A stretch of 64,000 nucleotides of DNA from an uncultured Lachnospiraceae bacterium (GCA_900544685.1 UQWA01000001.1:124001-188000); one strand, 5' to 3'; numbered from the stretch's first letter, positions 43,020 through 52,755 are shown. The notes: generated by a model from the sequence alone, not told the origin. Numbers and translations: made by a program.

Positions 43020-44195
43020 ATGAAACGTACAAAATTACTTGCAGTGTTAATGACAACAGCAATCGCAGCTACAGGTGCGGTGTGTGCAGCAGATGCAGAA
43101 GGTATTGCGGCAGAGGATCTGAAGGTCGGAGCCATCTACATCGGCGATGAAAACGAAGGTTATACCGCTGCACATATGGCAGGTATAGATGAGATGATGG
43201 AGACATTTGGGCTGGAAGAATCTCAGGTGATTGAGAAGACGCTGATCGGGGAAGACGAGACATGTTATGACGCTGCAGCAGACCTGGCAGACCAGGGATG
43301 CCAGATTATCTTTGGTACCAGCTTTGGTCATGAGACTTATCTGATGCAGGCAGCAGGCGAGTTCCCGGACGTACAGTTCTGTCATGCAACAGGATATCAG
43401 GCAGCAAGCAGCGGACTGGATAACATGCACAACTACTTCGATAACATCTATGAAGCAAGATATGTATCCGGTGTGGTTGCGGGACTGAAGCTGAATGAGA
43501 TGATCGAGAATGGTGACATTACAGAAGACCAGGCAAGAATCGGATACGTTGGTGCATATCCATACGCAGAAGTAATTTCCGGATTTACATCCTTCTATCT
43601 TGGCGCAAAGAGCCAGTGCCCATCCGTTACTATGGAAGTAAAATACACCAACAGCTGGGCAAGCTTTGACCTGGAAAAAGAATGTGCAGAAGCGCTGATC
43701 GCAGACGGATGTGTACTGATCGGACAGCATGCAGATACCACAGGTGCTCCTACCGCGGCTCAGGCAGCAGGCGTTCCATGTGTAGGTTACAATGTAGACA
43801 TGATCGAGACCGCTCCTGACAGTGCTCTGACCTCCTCTAGCAATAACTGGGGTGTATATTACACTTACGCAGTACAGTGCATGATCGACGGAACAGAGAT
43901 TGAAAAAGACTGGACAGCAGGTCTGAAGGACGGTGCTGTTCTGATTACTCCTCTGAATGAAAAGGCAGTAGCAGAAGGAACACAGGAAGTTGTAGACGAA
44001 GTAGAGAGCCAGATCGAAGACGGATCTCTGCACGTATTTGATACAGCTACATGGACAGTAGATGGTAAGACACTGGATACTTACGAAAAGAACGGTATCG
44101 AGTATATCTCTGACGGATATTTCCACGAATCTGAATATGGATCAGCTCCGGCATTTGATATCATCATCGATGGTATTGATTCTATCGTAGAATAA
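43020..44195 (+). CDS. BMP-family ABC transporter substrate-binding protein (nucleoside type)
   Basis: 391-residue exported binding protein of the Bmp/PnrA family. The signal peptide covers residues 1-22 (ending VCAA; a true lipobox is doubtful). The mature chain contains KVGAIYIGDENEGYTAAHMA, IIFGTSFGHETYL and YVSGVVAGLKLNEM, family hallmarks. Relatives bind guanosine, inosine or other purine nucleosides. GAGGAGG lies nine bases before ATG 43020; an upstream in-frame start at 42939 overlaps the promoter -35 TTGACA (42939-42944), whose -10 is ambiguous. It is the first gene of a four-gene transporter operon. Confidence 0.88.
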   Translation: MKRTKLLAVLMTTAIAATGAVCAADAEGIAAEDLKVGAIYIGDENEGYTAAHMAGIDEMMETFGLEESQVIEKTLIGEDETCYDAAADLADQGCQIIFGTSFGHETYLMQAAGEFPDVQFCHATGYQAASSGLDNMHNYFDNIYEARYVSGVVAGLKLNEMIENGDITEDQARIGYVGAYPYAEVISGFTSFYLGAKSQCPSVTMEVKYTNSWASFDLEKECAEALIADGCVLIGQHADTTGAPTAAQAAGVPCVGYNVDMIETAPDSALTSSSNNWGVYYTYAVQCMIDGTEIEKDWTAGLKDGAVLITPLNEKAVAEGTQEVVDEVESQIEDGSLHVFDTATWTVDGKTLDTYEKNGIEYISDGYFHESEYGSAPAFDIIIDGIDSIVE

Positions 44196-44217
44196 GAAAC
44201 AGGGAAACCTATCAAAG

Positions 44218-44247
44218 GGGGTTGCAGCAATGCAGCCCCTATATTTT
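44218..44247 (+). terminator. Partial terminator after the binding-protein gene
   Basis: GGGGTTGCA (44218-44226) pairs with TGCAGCCCC (44231-44239), then TATATTTT. It likely reduces expression of the membrane subunits relative to the binding protein. Confidence 0.6.
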
Positions 44248-44358
44248 ATAGCAGGAGCTATAAAATATAGAGCCTCTGGCAGATTGCAGAGGTGCGCAGA
44301 AGAAACATGTCATGCAGGCATGACGCGCACCTCGCAGCAAATACGCCAAGGCGTATTT
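44239..44358 (+). repeat. Structured repeat, copy A (three-helix element)
   Basis: 5' hairpin CTATATTTTATAG / CTATAAAATATAG (44239-44251, 44258-44270), then linker AGCCTCTGGCAGATTGCA. Next comes a nested helix GAGGTGCGC...GCGCACCTC (44289-44297, 44325-44333) enclosing AGAAGAAACAT and GTCATGC/GCATGAC. After GCAGCA, a 3' hairpin AAATACGCC/GGCGTATTT (44339-44347, 44350-44358). Copies B and C at 58574 and 58303 share the layout with compensating stem changes. It lies within the ABC operon, 31 bp before the GTG start of the next gene. Confidence 0.7.
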
Positions 44359-44389
44359 GATAATACAGCCGACATAAGGAGGAACATAC

Positions 44390-45928
44390 GTGGAGCAGAC
44401 ATACGCTATAGAATTACACAATATCACCAAGCGTTTCGGCAGCGTCACTGCCAATGAAAAAGTAGACCTGGAGGTAAAAAAGGGAGAGATCCTCTGTCTG
44501 CTTGGTGAAAACGGAAGTGGCAAGACCACTTTGATGAATATGATATCCGGTATTTATTATCCGGACGAGGGAATGATTAAGGTAGACGGAAGAGAAGTGA
44601 GAATCCGGTCTCCAAAGGATTCCTTTGACCTTGGAATCGGAATGGTGCATCAGCACTTCAAACTGGTAGACATTCTGACAGCAGCAGAAAATATCATTCT
44701 CGGACTGCCGGGAAAACAGATCCTGAATATGAAGCAGGTGAATAAAGAGATTCTTGAACTGGCTGCAAAATATGGATTCGAGATTGATCCAAAGAAGAAA
44801 ATCTACCAGATGTCCGTATCAGAAAAACAGACAGTAGAGATCATCAAGCTGTTGTACCGCGGCGCCAGAATACTGATTCTGGATGAGCCGACAGCGGTAC
44901 TGACACCACAGGAAGCCGACCGGCTTTTTGAAGTATTAAAGAATATGAAGAAAGACGGATGTTCCATCATCCTGATTACCCATAAGTTACACGAAGTATT
45001 GTCCGTATCCGACCGGGTATCTATTTTGAGAAAAGGTCTCTACATTGATACGGTGAAGACATCCGAAGCTACCGTAGAGTCCCTGACAGAGATGATGGTA
45101 GGTGCGAAAGTTGAACTTAACATCGACCGTCCGGAACCGGTGAATCCGGTGAAGCGTCTGGAACTGAAAAATGTGACCTGCAAGGACATTAATGAAGTAG
45201 TAACCCTGGATCACGCAGATCTGACGGTATACGGCGGTGAGATTCTGGGTATCGCAGGTATCTCAGGCGGCGGCCAGAAGGAACTGCTGGAGGCCATCGC
45301 AGGACTTCAGCCGGTATCCGAAGGAAGCATCACTTTTTATCCAGAAGAAAACCAGTCAAAAGAGATCGCTAACCTGGATGTGGCAGATATCCGTGCACTG
45401 GGCGTGCGTCTGGCATTCGTGCCGGAAGACCGTCTGGGAATGGGACTGGTTGGATCCATGGATATGACAGACAACATCATGCTGCGAAGCTACCAGAGAG
45501 GAAAGTCCAATTTCCTGGACCGTAAGACACCGGGTGAGCTGGCACAGAAGATCAAGGATCAGTTAGAGATCGTGACACCAAGTATCTCTGCACCGGTGGG
45601 ACAGATGTCAGGTGGAAACGTACAGAAGGTACTGGTGGGACGGGAGATTGCCCAGAAGCCAAAGGTGCTGATGGTAGCTTATCCGACCAGAGGAATCGAT
45701 ATCAACTCATCCTATGCCATCTATAACCTGTTAAATGAGCAGAAGAAAAAAGGCGTAGCAGTGATCTGTGTCATTGAAGACCTGGATGTCCTTCTGGAGC
45801 TGTGCGACCGGATTGCCGTACTCTGCGGCGGTCAGATCACGGGAGTACTGGATGGACGTACGGCCAAGAAAGATGAAGTGGGAGTACTGATGACAAAGCA
45901 TGAGAAGGGAGGCGTTTCCCATGAATAA
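44390..45928 (+). CDS. ABC transporter ATP-binding protein, dual cassette (nucleoside type)
   Basis: 512-residue protein with two ABC domains, as in NupA/YufO-type nucleoside importers. The first has Walker A GENGSGKTT (about residues 41-49) and Walker B ILILDEPTAVLTP, but a modified signature (QMSVSEKQTVEI). The second has a degenerate Walker A (GISGGGQKELL, typical of the family) and signature MSGGNVQKVLVGRE near 400. The start is GTG 44390 with AAGGAGG upstream. The last 8 bases overlap the permease gene. It energises uptake of the ligand bound by the BMP protein. Confidence 0.9.
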   Translation: MEQTYAIELHNITKRFGSVTANEKVDLEVKKGEILCLLGENGSGKTTLMNMISGIYYPDEGMIKVDGREVRIRSPKDSFDLGIGMVHQHFKLVDILTAAENIILGLPGKQILNMKQVNKEILELAAKYGFEIDPKKKIYQMSVSEKQTVEIIKLLYRGARILILDEPTAVLTPQEADRLFEVLKNMKKDGCSIILITHKLHEVLSVSDRVSILRKGLYIDTVKTSEATVESLTEMMVGAKVELNIDRPEPVNPVKRLELKNVTCKDINEVVTLDHADLTVYGGEILGIAGISGGGQKELLEAIAGLQPVSEGSITFYPEENQSKEIANLDVADIRALGVRLAFVPEDRLGMGLVGSMDMTDNIMLRSYQRGKSNFLDRKTPGELAQKIKDQLEIVTPSISAPVGQMSGGNVQKVLVGREIAQKPKVLMVAYPTRGIDINSSYAIYNLLNEQKKKGVAVICVIEDLDVLLELCDRIAVLCGGQITGVLDGRTAKKDEVGVLMTKHEKGGVSHE

Positions 45929-46997
45929 AGAACCAATGTTTCATATGTCCAAGCGGGAATCCATCACCCTTGGAAAACGTATCATGATCTACGTGGCAGC
46001 CATTCTTCTGGCACTGATTGTCTGTGCGGCAGTCATTGTGGGACTGGTACACATGAATCCACTGGGGGTTTATAAGGCAATTTTTGACGGCGCACTGGGA
46101 AGCAGCCGCCGTATCTGGATCACGATCCGAGATACGCTGGTACTGTTGTGTATCGCAGTTGGTCTGGCACCGGCATTTAAGATGCGTTTCTGGAATATCG
46201 GAGCCGAAGGACAGGTATTGATCGGTGGTGTGATATCCGCCGCATGCATGATCTATCTGTCTGGCAAAGTGCCAAATGTGGTACTGATTCTGTTGATGCT
46301 GGCTGGCAGTGCCATCGGAGGACTGATCTGGGGACTGATCCCGACTTTCTTCAAGGCACACTGGAACACCAACGAGACACTGTTTACCCTGATGATGAAC
46401 TACGTAGCCATGCAGGTGGTAACTTTCTGTATTTGCTTCTGGGAGAATCCAAAAGGTTCCAACAGTGTAGGTATCATCAATCAGGCAACACAGGCAGGAT
46501 GGCTGCCATCTGTGGCAGGCAATGCCTATTTCTGGAATGTGGTGATTGTTACGATACTGACAGTTGCCATGTTCATCTATCTGAAATACAGCAAACAGGG
46601 CTACGAAGTAGCGGTTGTGGGAGAGAGCGACAGTACTGCGCGCTATGCAGGTATCAACGTCAGCAAGGTTATGCTGCGCACCATGGCAATCTCCGGTGCG
46701 ATCTGCGGTATTGCCGGATTCATTCTGGTCAGCGGTTCCGCACACACCATCTCCACATCCACAGCGAATGGGCGTGGATTTACCGCCATCATCGTAGCAT
46801 GGATGGCGAAGTTTAATACCTTCATCATGATTCTGATTGCTTTCGGACTGGTATTTATGGAAAAGGGCGCCACTCAGATTGCATCCCAGTACGGACTGAA
46901 TGAAAATGCATCCAGCATCATGCTTGGAATCATTCTGTTTTTCCTGTTGGGAGCAGAATTCTTTATTAACTATAAAATCGAGAGAAACAGAAAATAG
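45921..46997 (+). CDS. ABC transporter permease, subunit 1 (nucleoside type)
   Basis: 358-residue BPD_transp_2 family permease with about nine hydrophobic helices. KMRFWNIGAEGQVLIGGVIS (about residues 88-107) is the family signature, and VVGESDSTARYAGINVSKV near 232 is the cytoplasmic coupling region. GGGAGG at 45907-45912 selects ATG 45921 over an in-frame start at 45900. It heterodimerises with the second permease downstream, 11 bp away. Confidence 0.9.
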   Translation: MNKEPMFHMSKRESITLGKRIMIYVAAILLALIVCAAVIVGLVHMNPLGVYKAIFDGALGSSRRIWITIRDTLVLLCIAVGLAPAFKMRFWNIGAEGQVLIGGVISAACMIYLSGKVPNVVLILLMLAGSAIGGLIWGLIPTFFKAHWNTNETLFTLMMNYVAMQVVTFCICFWENPKGSNSVGIINQATQAGWLPSVAGNAYFWNVVIVTILTVAMFIYLKYSKQGYEVAVVGESDSTARYAGINVSKVMLRTMAISGAICGIAGFILVSGSAHTISTSTANGRGFTAIIVAWMAKFNTFIMILIAFGLVFMEKGATQIASQYGLNENASSIMLGIILFFLLGAEFFINYKIERNRK

Positions 46998-47008
46998 GAG
47001 GAACTGCA

Positions 47009-47989
47009 ATGAGCACAATTATTATTTTTATACAAAAAGCAATCGTTCAGGGCATGGGAATCCTGTTTGGAGCAGAAGGCGAGATTCTGACTGAAAAATC
47101 CGGTAACCTGAACCTTGGTATTCCGGGTATCATGTACATGGGCGGTATTGCCGGACTGATGGGAGCCTTCTTCTATGAAAAAGGAACCGAGAATCCCAAT
47201 GCTTTCGTCGGCATGCTGATTTCCCTGATCTGTGCATTCATATGCGCTATGCTGGGGGGACTGATCTATAGTGTTCTGACCATCACACTTCGTGCCAACC
47301 AGAACGTAACAGGTCTGGCGTTGACCACCTTCGGAACCGGCTTCGGTAACTTCTTCGGTGGATCTATTTCCAAGCTGGCAGGAGGTGTGGGACAGATCTC
47401 TGTGAGCACAACAGCCAGTGCATATCAGGCAAAGATTCCGGGGCTGTCTAAGATTCCGGTCATTGGAAGTATTTTCTTTTCCTACGGATTCCTGACCTAT
47501 GTGGCACTTTTACTTGCCATTTTATTATCCTTTTTCCTGTTCCGCACCAGAAACGGACTGAATCTCCGTGCAGTGGGCGAGAATCCGGGAACTGCAGATG
47601 CAGCAGGTATCAATGTCAGCAAATACAAATACCTTGCCACCTGTATTGGAGCCGGTATCGCAGGACTGGGCGGTCTGTATTTCGTTATGGAATACAGTGG
47701 AGGAACCTGGACAGATAATGGATTTGGTGACCGTGGATGGCTGGCAGTAGCGTTAGTTATTTTTGCTATGTGGAAGCCGATCAATGCCATCTGGGGATCC
47801 ATTCTCTTTGGTGCACTGTATATCTTATATCTGTACATTCCGGGACTTGGAAGAAGTACGCAGGAAATATTTAAAGCATTACCATATGTAGTAACCATCA
47901 TCGTGCTGGTATTTATCAGTTTCCGTAAGAAGAAGGAAGACCAGCCGCCGGAAGGTCTGGGGCAGGCATACTTCCGGGAAGAACGATAA
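47009..47989 (+). CDS. ABC transporter permease, subunit 2 (nucleoside type)
   Basis: 326-residue partner permease with the matching signature EKSGNLNLGIPGIMYMGGIA and coupling stretch VGENPGTADAAGINVSKYKY near residue 190. About nine helices; the C terminus is charged (RKKKEDQPPE). AGGAGGAACTGC precedes the ATG. A YfhO-type gene starts 19 bp downstream, apparently in the same transcript. Confidence 0.9.
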   Translation: MSTIIIFIQKAIVQGMGILFGAEGEILTEKSGNLNLGIPGIMYMGGIAGLMGAFFYEKGTENPNAFVGMLISLICAFICAMLGGLIYSVLTITLRANQNVTGLALTTFGTGFGNFFGGSISKLAGGVGQISVSTTASAYQAKIPGLSKIPVIGSIFFSYGFLTYVALLLAILLSFFLFRTRNGLNLRAVGENPGTADAAGINVSKYKYLATCIGAGIAGLGGLYFVMEYSGGTWTDNGFGDRGWLAVALVIFAMWKPINAIWGSILFGALYILYLYIPGLGRSTQEIFKALPYVVTIIVLVFISFRKKKEDQPPEGLGQAYFREER

Positions 47990-48007
47990 CAAAAACAGGA
48001 GTAAAGA

Positions 48008-50728
48008 ATGAAGAAAAAGTATTTTGCCGGATATACAGTGATGTTTGCACTGATTGCAGCGGCAGTGTTTTCCCCATTCTGGATGGAAAAGATCACATTG
48101 ATTCATACAGATGACGGCTGGACACAGCATTACCGGGCGCTGGTTTATTATGCACAGTGGCTGAGAAGCATTGTCAGGACACTGTTTCTGGAACACCGCC
48201 TGATAATCCCGCAGTGGAGTCACTCCATCGGATATGGAGCTGATGTGATCACCACCTTAAGCTATTATGTAATGGGTGATCCTCTGAATCTCTTGTCTGT
48301 GGCAGTACCCACCAGATATATGGCATATTTCTACAGTTTTCTGGTGGTACTGCGGCTGTATCTGGCAGGACTGGCATTTTCCGGCTACTGCTTTTATATG
48401 GGGAGGAAAAAGAACCTTGCTGTTCTGACCGGAGCACTCTGCTATGTATTCTGTGGATACGCATTGTTCGGAGCTATCCGGCATCCATTCTTCCTGAATC
48501 CGATGATCTATTTTCCACTGATTCTGACAGGTGTGGAAAAGATCCGAGAGAAAAAAAGTCCGGTACAGCTGGCACTGTCTGTAGGACTGGCAGCATTCAG
48601 CAATTTTTATTTCTTCTATATGCTGGTTGTATTTACTGTTATTTATGTATTGATTCGTGTGGCTGCATGCTATAAAAAAAGCGAGATCCGGGAGGCAGCT
48701 CAATTCGTTGGAAAAGTAGCACTGATTTCCTTTACCGGAGTACTGATCAGTGCAGCTCTTCTGGTGCCGACCCTGAATGCATTCATGGCAGACCAGAGAA
48801 ACGGAGCGGCAAGCATTTTTGAACCGTTGTATGATTCAACATACTACCGGAATTTTCTGACCGCGTTCCTGACCCACATTCATCTGGGAAAATGGAGTTA
48901 CGGAGGATATTCTGTAGTATCACTGGCTGCGGTCATTCTGCTGTTTCTGCGAAAGGGCAACCGACAGTTAAAAGCAGCATTTACGGCTTGTATTGCGGCT
49001 ATGCTGATTCCGGAAGCAGGTTATCTGTTAAACGGTGCTTCCTATGTGAGCAACCGCTGGATCTGGGCATGCTCTTTTGTGGTGGCACTGATCCTGGTTA
49101 CTATGTGGGAAGAACTTTTTTCACTGAAAAAACGGGAAATGATCTTACTGCCGGGACTGATGGCCGTATATTTTGTGGCTGCCGTAGCCCTGAATCAGAA
49201 GTACATCAAGAATATGGCAGTTAATGCAGCACTGGCAGCAATACTGCTTGCGATTGTGATCATAAAAAGCAGACAAAATGACCGGGCAAAAGAAAGTATT
49301 GGAACAGAGGCAAATGCACAGGGCATATGCGCAGACCAGAATGCGCTGAAGAAGCAGAATACCTGGCATATGCGTACTGCCGTCTGTGTGACGGTGGTTG
49401 GAATGATTGCCTTGTCTTATCTGGGCTATGCCAGAAATGAGGGGGATTTTGTAAAACGTTTTAAAAATACAGATGAAGTGGCTACGCTCCTGCCGGGACG
49501 GACAGACAGTATGATGAAGAATGTGACTTCAGAAGAAGACGCTTTTGTCCGATTCACAGGACCTGATATTACCTGGAACTCTACTTTATACAGCAAGCTT
49601 CATAATACACAGTTTTACTGGAGCATTTCGAATCCGTCAGTATCCAGCCTGATGCAGAAGATGATCGTGAATGAACCGATACTCTGGATGTATAAGGGAC
49701 TGGATGACCGGACAACATTGGATGAACTGGCAAGCGTAGGATATTATATCTGCAGTGAAGATGATCAGAGCCGGGTACCATACGGCTATGAAGAAGTATG
49801 GTCTGGCGGAGACAACTACAGGATTTATGAGAACAAGTATACATTGCCACTGGGATACACGTATGCGTCGGCAACGTCGGAAGAAGCAGTGGAAGACATG
49901 GACGTACTTCATCAGCAGAAACTGATGCTGCATACAGTTGTATTAGAAAAAGGAACGAATCAGGTGGAAGAGCAGCCACAGGAAAGTGCTATTACGGATA
50001 TACCGTATGAGATCACCTGTAAAGATGGTGTGACACTGGAAGGACAGACTTTCACCGTTACAGAGAAGAAAGCCAAAGTTCTATTGACATTTGAGGGAAC
50101 GGCGAACAGCGAAACTTATCTGCAGGTAGAGGATTTGAATTATGAAGGAAGCAGTGACCGTGCCAACATCAAGATCAAATGCGAAGACGAGGATAAAAAT
50201 ACTTCATCCAAAACACTGAATTATTATACCAATCGGTATAAAAGATATGCAGGAAAGAAAGATTTCCTGATGAACCTGAACTATAAAGAAAAAAAGACGA
50301 CAAAGATGATTCTTACTTTTCAGGAAACAGGCACCTATACTTTTGGAGATATTCGCATTTTATGCCAGAGCATGGACAACTATCCGGAGCAGGTATCGGC
50401 ATTGAAAGAAAATGTTCTGAAAGATGAGAAGATCACAGACAATGGTATCGAAGGAACGATAACCGTGGATCAGAATAAGATACTGTGTCTGTCCGTTCCG
50501 TATTCCAGTGGGTGGAGCGCCTGGGTGGATGGACAGAAAACAGAGATATCTCGTGCGAATCTTATGTATATGGCACTGGAGCTGGAAAAAGGAACCCATG
50601 AGATTATATTAAGGTATCAGACACCATATCTGAGACTGGGGGGATTCATAAGCTGCATGGGAATCATGCTGCTGATGGCAGAGACCGCGTTGTATCGAAG
50701 AAGACAAAAACGGCTTACGAAGAAGTAA
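48008..50728 (+). CDS. YfhO-family GT-C-type membrane protein
   Basis: 906-residue polytopic protein with a dozen or more hydrophobic helices in the first ~480 residues and a large extracytoplasmic domain (about 490-880) before a final helix and basic tail. The first loop has the acidic HTDDGWTQHYRAL expected of GT-C enzymes, where a catalytic Asp follows helix 1. In B. subtilis YfhO works with the GT2 enzyme CsbB to glycosylate lipoteichoic acid from a polyprenyl-linked sugar. A GT2 of that class is encoded at 55227. It sits directly behind a nucleoside ABC permease, an unexpected partner, and ahead of a PIG-L deacetylase gene. Confidence 0.82.
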   Translation: MKKKYFAGYTVMFALIAAAVFSPFWMEKITLIHTDDGWTQHYRALVYYAQWLRSIVRTLFLEHRLIIPQWSHSIGYGADVITTLSYYVMGDPLNLLSVAVPTRYMAYFYSFLVVLRLYLAGLAFSGYCFYMGRKKNLAVLTGALCYVFCGYALFGAIRHPFFLNPMIYFPLILTGVEKIREKKSPVQLALSVGLAAFSNFYFFYMLVVFTVIYVLIRVAACYKKSEIREAAQFVGKVALISFTGVLISAALLVPTLNAFMADQRNGAASIFEPLYDSTYYRNFLTAFLTHIHLGKWSYGGYSVVSLAAVILLFLRKGNRQLKAAFTACIAAMLIPEAGYLLNGASYVSNRWIWACSFVVALILVTMWEELFSLKKREMILLPGLMAVYFVAAVALNQKYIKNMAVNAALAAILLAIVIIKSRQNDRAKESIGTEANAQGICADQNALKKQNTWHMRTAVCVTVVGMIALSYLGYARNEGDFVKRFKNTDEVATLLPGRTDSMMKNVTSEEDAFVRFTGPDITWNSTLYSKLHNTQFYWSISNPSVSSLMQKMIVNEPILWMYKGLDDRTTLDELASVGYYICSEDDQSRVPYGYEEVWSGGDNYRIYENKYTLPLGYTYASATSEEAVEDMDVLHQQKLMLHTVVLEKGTNQVEEQPQESAITDIPYEITCKDGVTLEGQTFTVTEKKAKVLLTFEGTANSETYLQVEDLNYEGSSDRANIKIKCEDEDKNTSSKTLNYYTNRYKRYAGKKDFLMNLNYKEKKTTKMILTFQETGTYTFGDIRILCQSMDNYPEQVSALKENVLKDEKITDNGIEGTITVDQNKILCLSVPYSSGWSAWVDGQKTEISRANLMYMALELEKGTHEIILRYQTPYLRLGGFISCMGIMLLMAETALYRRRQKRLTKK

Positions 50729-50752
50729 GCAGATCATAAACAGGAGGAATCA

Positions 50753-51469
50753 ATGAAGAAAATAAAGGGACCGATCTTACTGTTGCTGATGACAGGATTT
50801 ATACTGTTGATGGGAAGCAGTGTGGCAGCAAAGGGGAAGACATTTCTGGCGGCAAACCGGATTACCAAAAGTACACTGAATCAGATGAACCTGAGTGGTA
50901 TTGATAAAGTCATGGTAGTGGCACATCCGGACGATGAAACCTTATGGGGTGGGATGCATTTGCTGAAGGACAAATATCTTGTGATTTGCCTGACAAATGC
51001 CAATACCAGAAAATATGGCAAAACCCGTGCCAGGGAATTTGAAAAAGTGATGAAGAAGACCGGAAATACCGGTATCATTCTGAACTATCCGGATTACAAT
51101 GAGCACAGAAAAGTAGATCGCTGGAGCCGGTATTCCAAAAAGATTCAGGAAGACCTGATGACTGTATTTGCCTACAAGAACTGGACAGAAGTTGCCACCC
51201 ATAATCCAAACGGAGAATACGGGCACATCCATCACAAACTGACCAGCAGTCTTACCACCAAAGCTTTCAAGAAGGCGAATCTGACTGGAGCCACACTGAA
51301 ATATTTTGGTAAATATCATGGCAGAAAATATAAAGGCCCGGTTTCCTGGTCTAAGACAGAGATTAAGAAGAAAAAAGAAATCCTGAAAATATATAAAAGT
51401 CAGAGAAAAAAATCGATACGAACCTTTGCACATATGACGCCATATGAGGATTGGACAACGGCAAAGTAG
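50753..51469 (+). CDS. Exported PIG-L family deacetylase
   Basis: 238-residue protein with an N-terminal signal or anchor helix (residues 9-24) and a PIG-L LmbE-like zinc deacetylase domain. AHPDDETLWGG (about 62-72) carries metal ligands His and Asp, and NPNGEYGHIHH (about 153-163) the downstream His. Family members remove N-acetyl groups from GlcNAc-containing glycans. Being exported and next to YfhO, it may trim sugars added to a wall polymer. GGAGGAAT precedes the start. Confidence 0.82.
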   Translation: MKKIKGPILLLLMTGFILLMGSSVAAKGKTFLAANRITKSTLNQMNLSGIDKVMVVAHPDDETLWGGMHLLKDKYLVICLTNANTRKYGKTRAREFEKVMKKTGNTGIILNYPDYNEHRKVDRWSRYSKKIQEDLMTVFAYKNWTEVATHNPNGEYGHIHHKLTSSLTTKAFKKANLTGATLKYFGKYHGRKYKGPVSWSKTEIKKKKEILKIYKSQRKKSIRTFAHMTPYEDWTTAK

Positions 51470-51481
51470 GACGATAAAACG

Positions 51482-51523
51482 GCTGTCCGGTGGATGAAAT
51501 ATCATCTGCCGGGCAGCTTTTTT
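51482..51523. terminator. Terminator between convergent genes
   Basis: GCTGTCCGGTGGATGA (51482-51497), AATA loop, TCATCTGCCGGGCAGC (51502-51517), then a T-run on the plus strand. On the minus strand it is followed by CGTTTTAT and may also serve ilvE. Confidence 0.82.
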
Positions 51524-51534
51524 ATAAAAATAGA

Positions 51535-52560
51535 TTATTCTACAACTTTGATCCATCCTTCTGGAGCTTCAATATGTCCCATCTGGATACCGGTCAGTGT
51601 CTCACGCAGCTTGGTGATAACTGGTCCCATCTCCTCCATTCCGCTTGGGAAGCAGATCTCCCTGCCGTGATCGTTGATCTTTCCAACAGGAGAGATTACA
51701 GCAGCGGTACCACACAGACCACATTCTGCAAAGTCTTTTACTTCATCGAAGTATACTTCACGTTCTTCCACTTCCAGTCCAAGATATTCCTTGGCAACGT
51801 AGATCAGAGAACGACGTGTGATGGATGGCAGGATACTGTTAGACTTCGGAGTAACCACCTTATTGTCTTTTGTTACAAAGATAAAATTCGCTCCACCTGT
51901 CTCTTCTACCTTTGTTCTGGTAGCTGCATCCAGATACATGTTCTCGGCAAATCCTTCACGGTGAGCCTCCATGATTGGATAAAGGCTCATAGCGTAGTTC
52001 AGACCGGCCTTGATATGACCTGTTCCGTGAGGTGCTGCACGGTCATAATCACTGACACGGATCACGATTGGCTTGGCACCGCCCTTAAAGTAAGGACCAA
52101 CAGGGGTAGCAAATACACGGAACTGATATTCACTGGCTGGTTTTACACCGATGACAGCATCACTTCCGAACATATATGGACGGATATAAAGTGTAGCGCC
52201 TGATCCATAAGGTGGAACAAATGCTTCGTTGGCTTTTACTACATTTACTACAGCTTCTACGAACTTATCTTCCGGGAATACCGGCATCTCCAGTCTGCGG
52301 CAGGAATCAGCCATACGTGCTGCATTCAGGTCAGGACGGAAAATAACAGTACGTCCGTCTTCTGTAGTATAAGCCTTCATACCTTCAAAACAGGTCTGTG
52401 CATACTGCAGAACACCTGCACATTCAGAAATAGTAACAGTAGCATCTGTAGTCAGTGCACCTTCCTCCCATGCACCATCTTTGTAATTCGCTACAAAACG
52501 ATAATCTGTAGGCATATAGCCAAATCCAAGATTTGACCAGTCGATATTTTTCTTTTCCAT
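51535..52560 (-). CDS. ilvE: Branched-chain amino acid aminotransferase
   Basis: 341-residue class IV PLP aminotransferase that makes Leu, Ile and Val from 2-oxo acids and glutamate. CFEGMKAYTTEDG, FRPDLNAARM and GTGHIKAGLNYAMSL (PLP Lys) are all visible, and YLDAATRTKVEETGGANFIFV carries the conserved Glu loop. The length is that of the type II bacterial enzyme. AGGAGGAAG lies upstream on the minus strand, with a TTGACG-17-TAAACT promoter at 52632-52660. Confidence 0.93.
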   Translation of the reverse strand: MEKKNIDWSNLGFGYMPTDYRFVANYKDGAWEEGALTTDATVTISECAGVLQYAQTCFEGMKAYTTEDGRTVIFRPDLNAARMADSCRRLEMPVFPEDKFVEAVVNVVKANEAFVPPYGSGATLYIRPYMFGSDAVIGVKPASEYQFRVFATPVGPYFKGGAKPIVIRVSDYDRAAPHGTGHIKAGLNYAMSLYPIMEAHREGFAENMYLDAATRTKVEETGGANFIFVTKDNKVVTPKSNSILPSITRRSLIYVAKEYLGLEVEEREVYFDEVKDFAECGLCGTAAVISPVGKINDHGREICFPSGMEEMGPVITKLRETLTGIQMGHIEAPEGWIKVVE

Positions 52561-52631
52561 AATAAACTTCCTCCTAACGTATGTGGATCACCCAGCAGAC
52601 ACTTTAATCTGCTAAAGGAATTATTGTTTCC

Positions 52632-52660
52632 AGTTTACACCCGAATAAAAAGAGCGTCAA
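52632..52660 (-). promoter_or_regulatory. ilvE promoter
   Basis: On the minus strand, TTGACG (52655-52660), 17-bp spacer, TAAACT (52632-52637). The short leader contains AGCAGA/TCTGCT, a minor hairpin; it is too short for a T-box. Confidence 0.68.
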
Positions 52661-52726
52661 GAGATTTCCAGAGTATTGAAATCAATTATATCCATGCTGC
52701 AAAAAGTCTTTAACTATAAAAAAGAA

Positions 52727-52755
52727 TTGACGGGAAAATAAAAAAGTAATACGAT
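52727..52755 (+). promoter_or_regulatory. Promoter of the saccharopine-dehydrogenase-like gene
   Basis: TTGACG (52727-52732), 17-bp spacer, TACGAT (52750-52755); AAAGAGGAG lies before the ATG at 52796. Confidence 0.65.

Noticed and set aside
45837..47018. Long open frame antisense to the first ABC permease
   Set aside because: Rich in His, Cys and Gln as expected for the reverse complement of hydrophobic helices; no start signals.
52561..52660. T-box leader for ilvE
   Set aside because: Distance from promoter to start is only about 75 bases and there is no T-box sequence or specifier stem.
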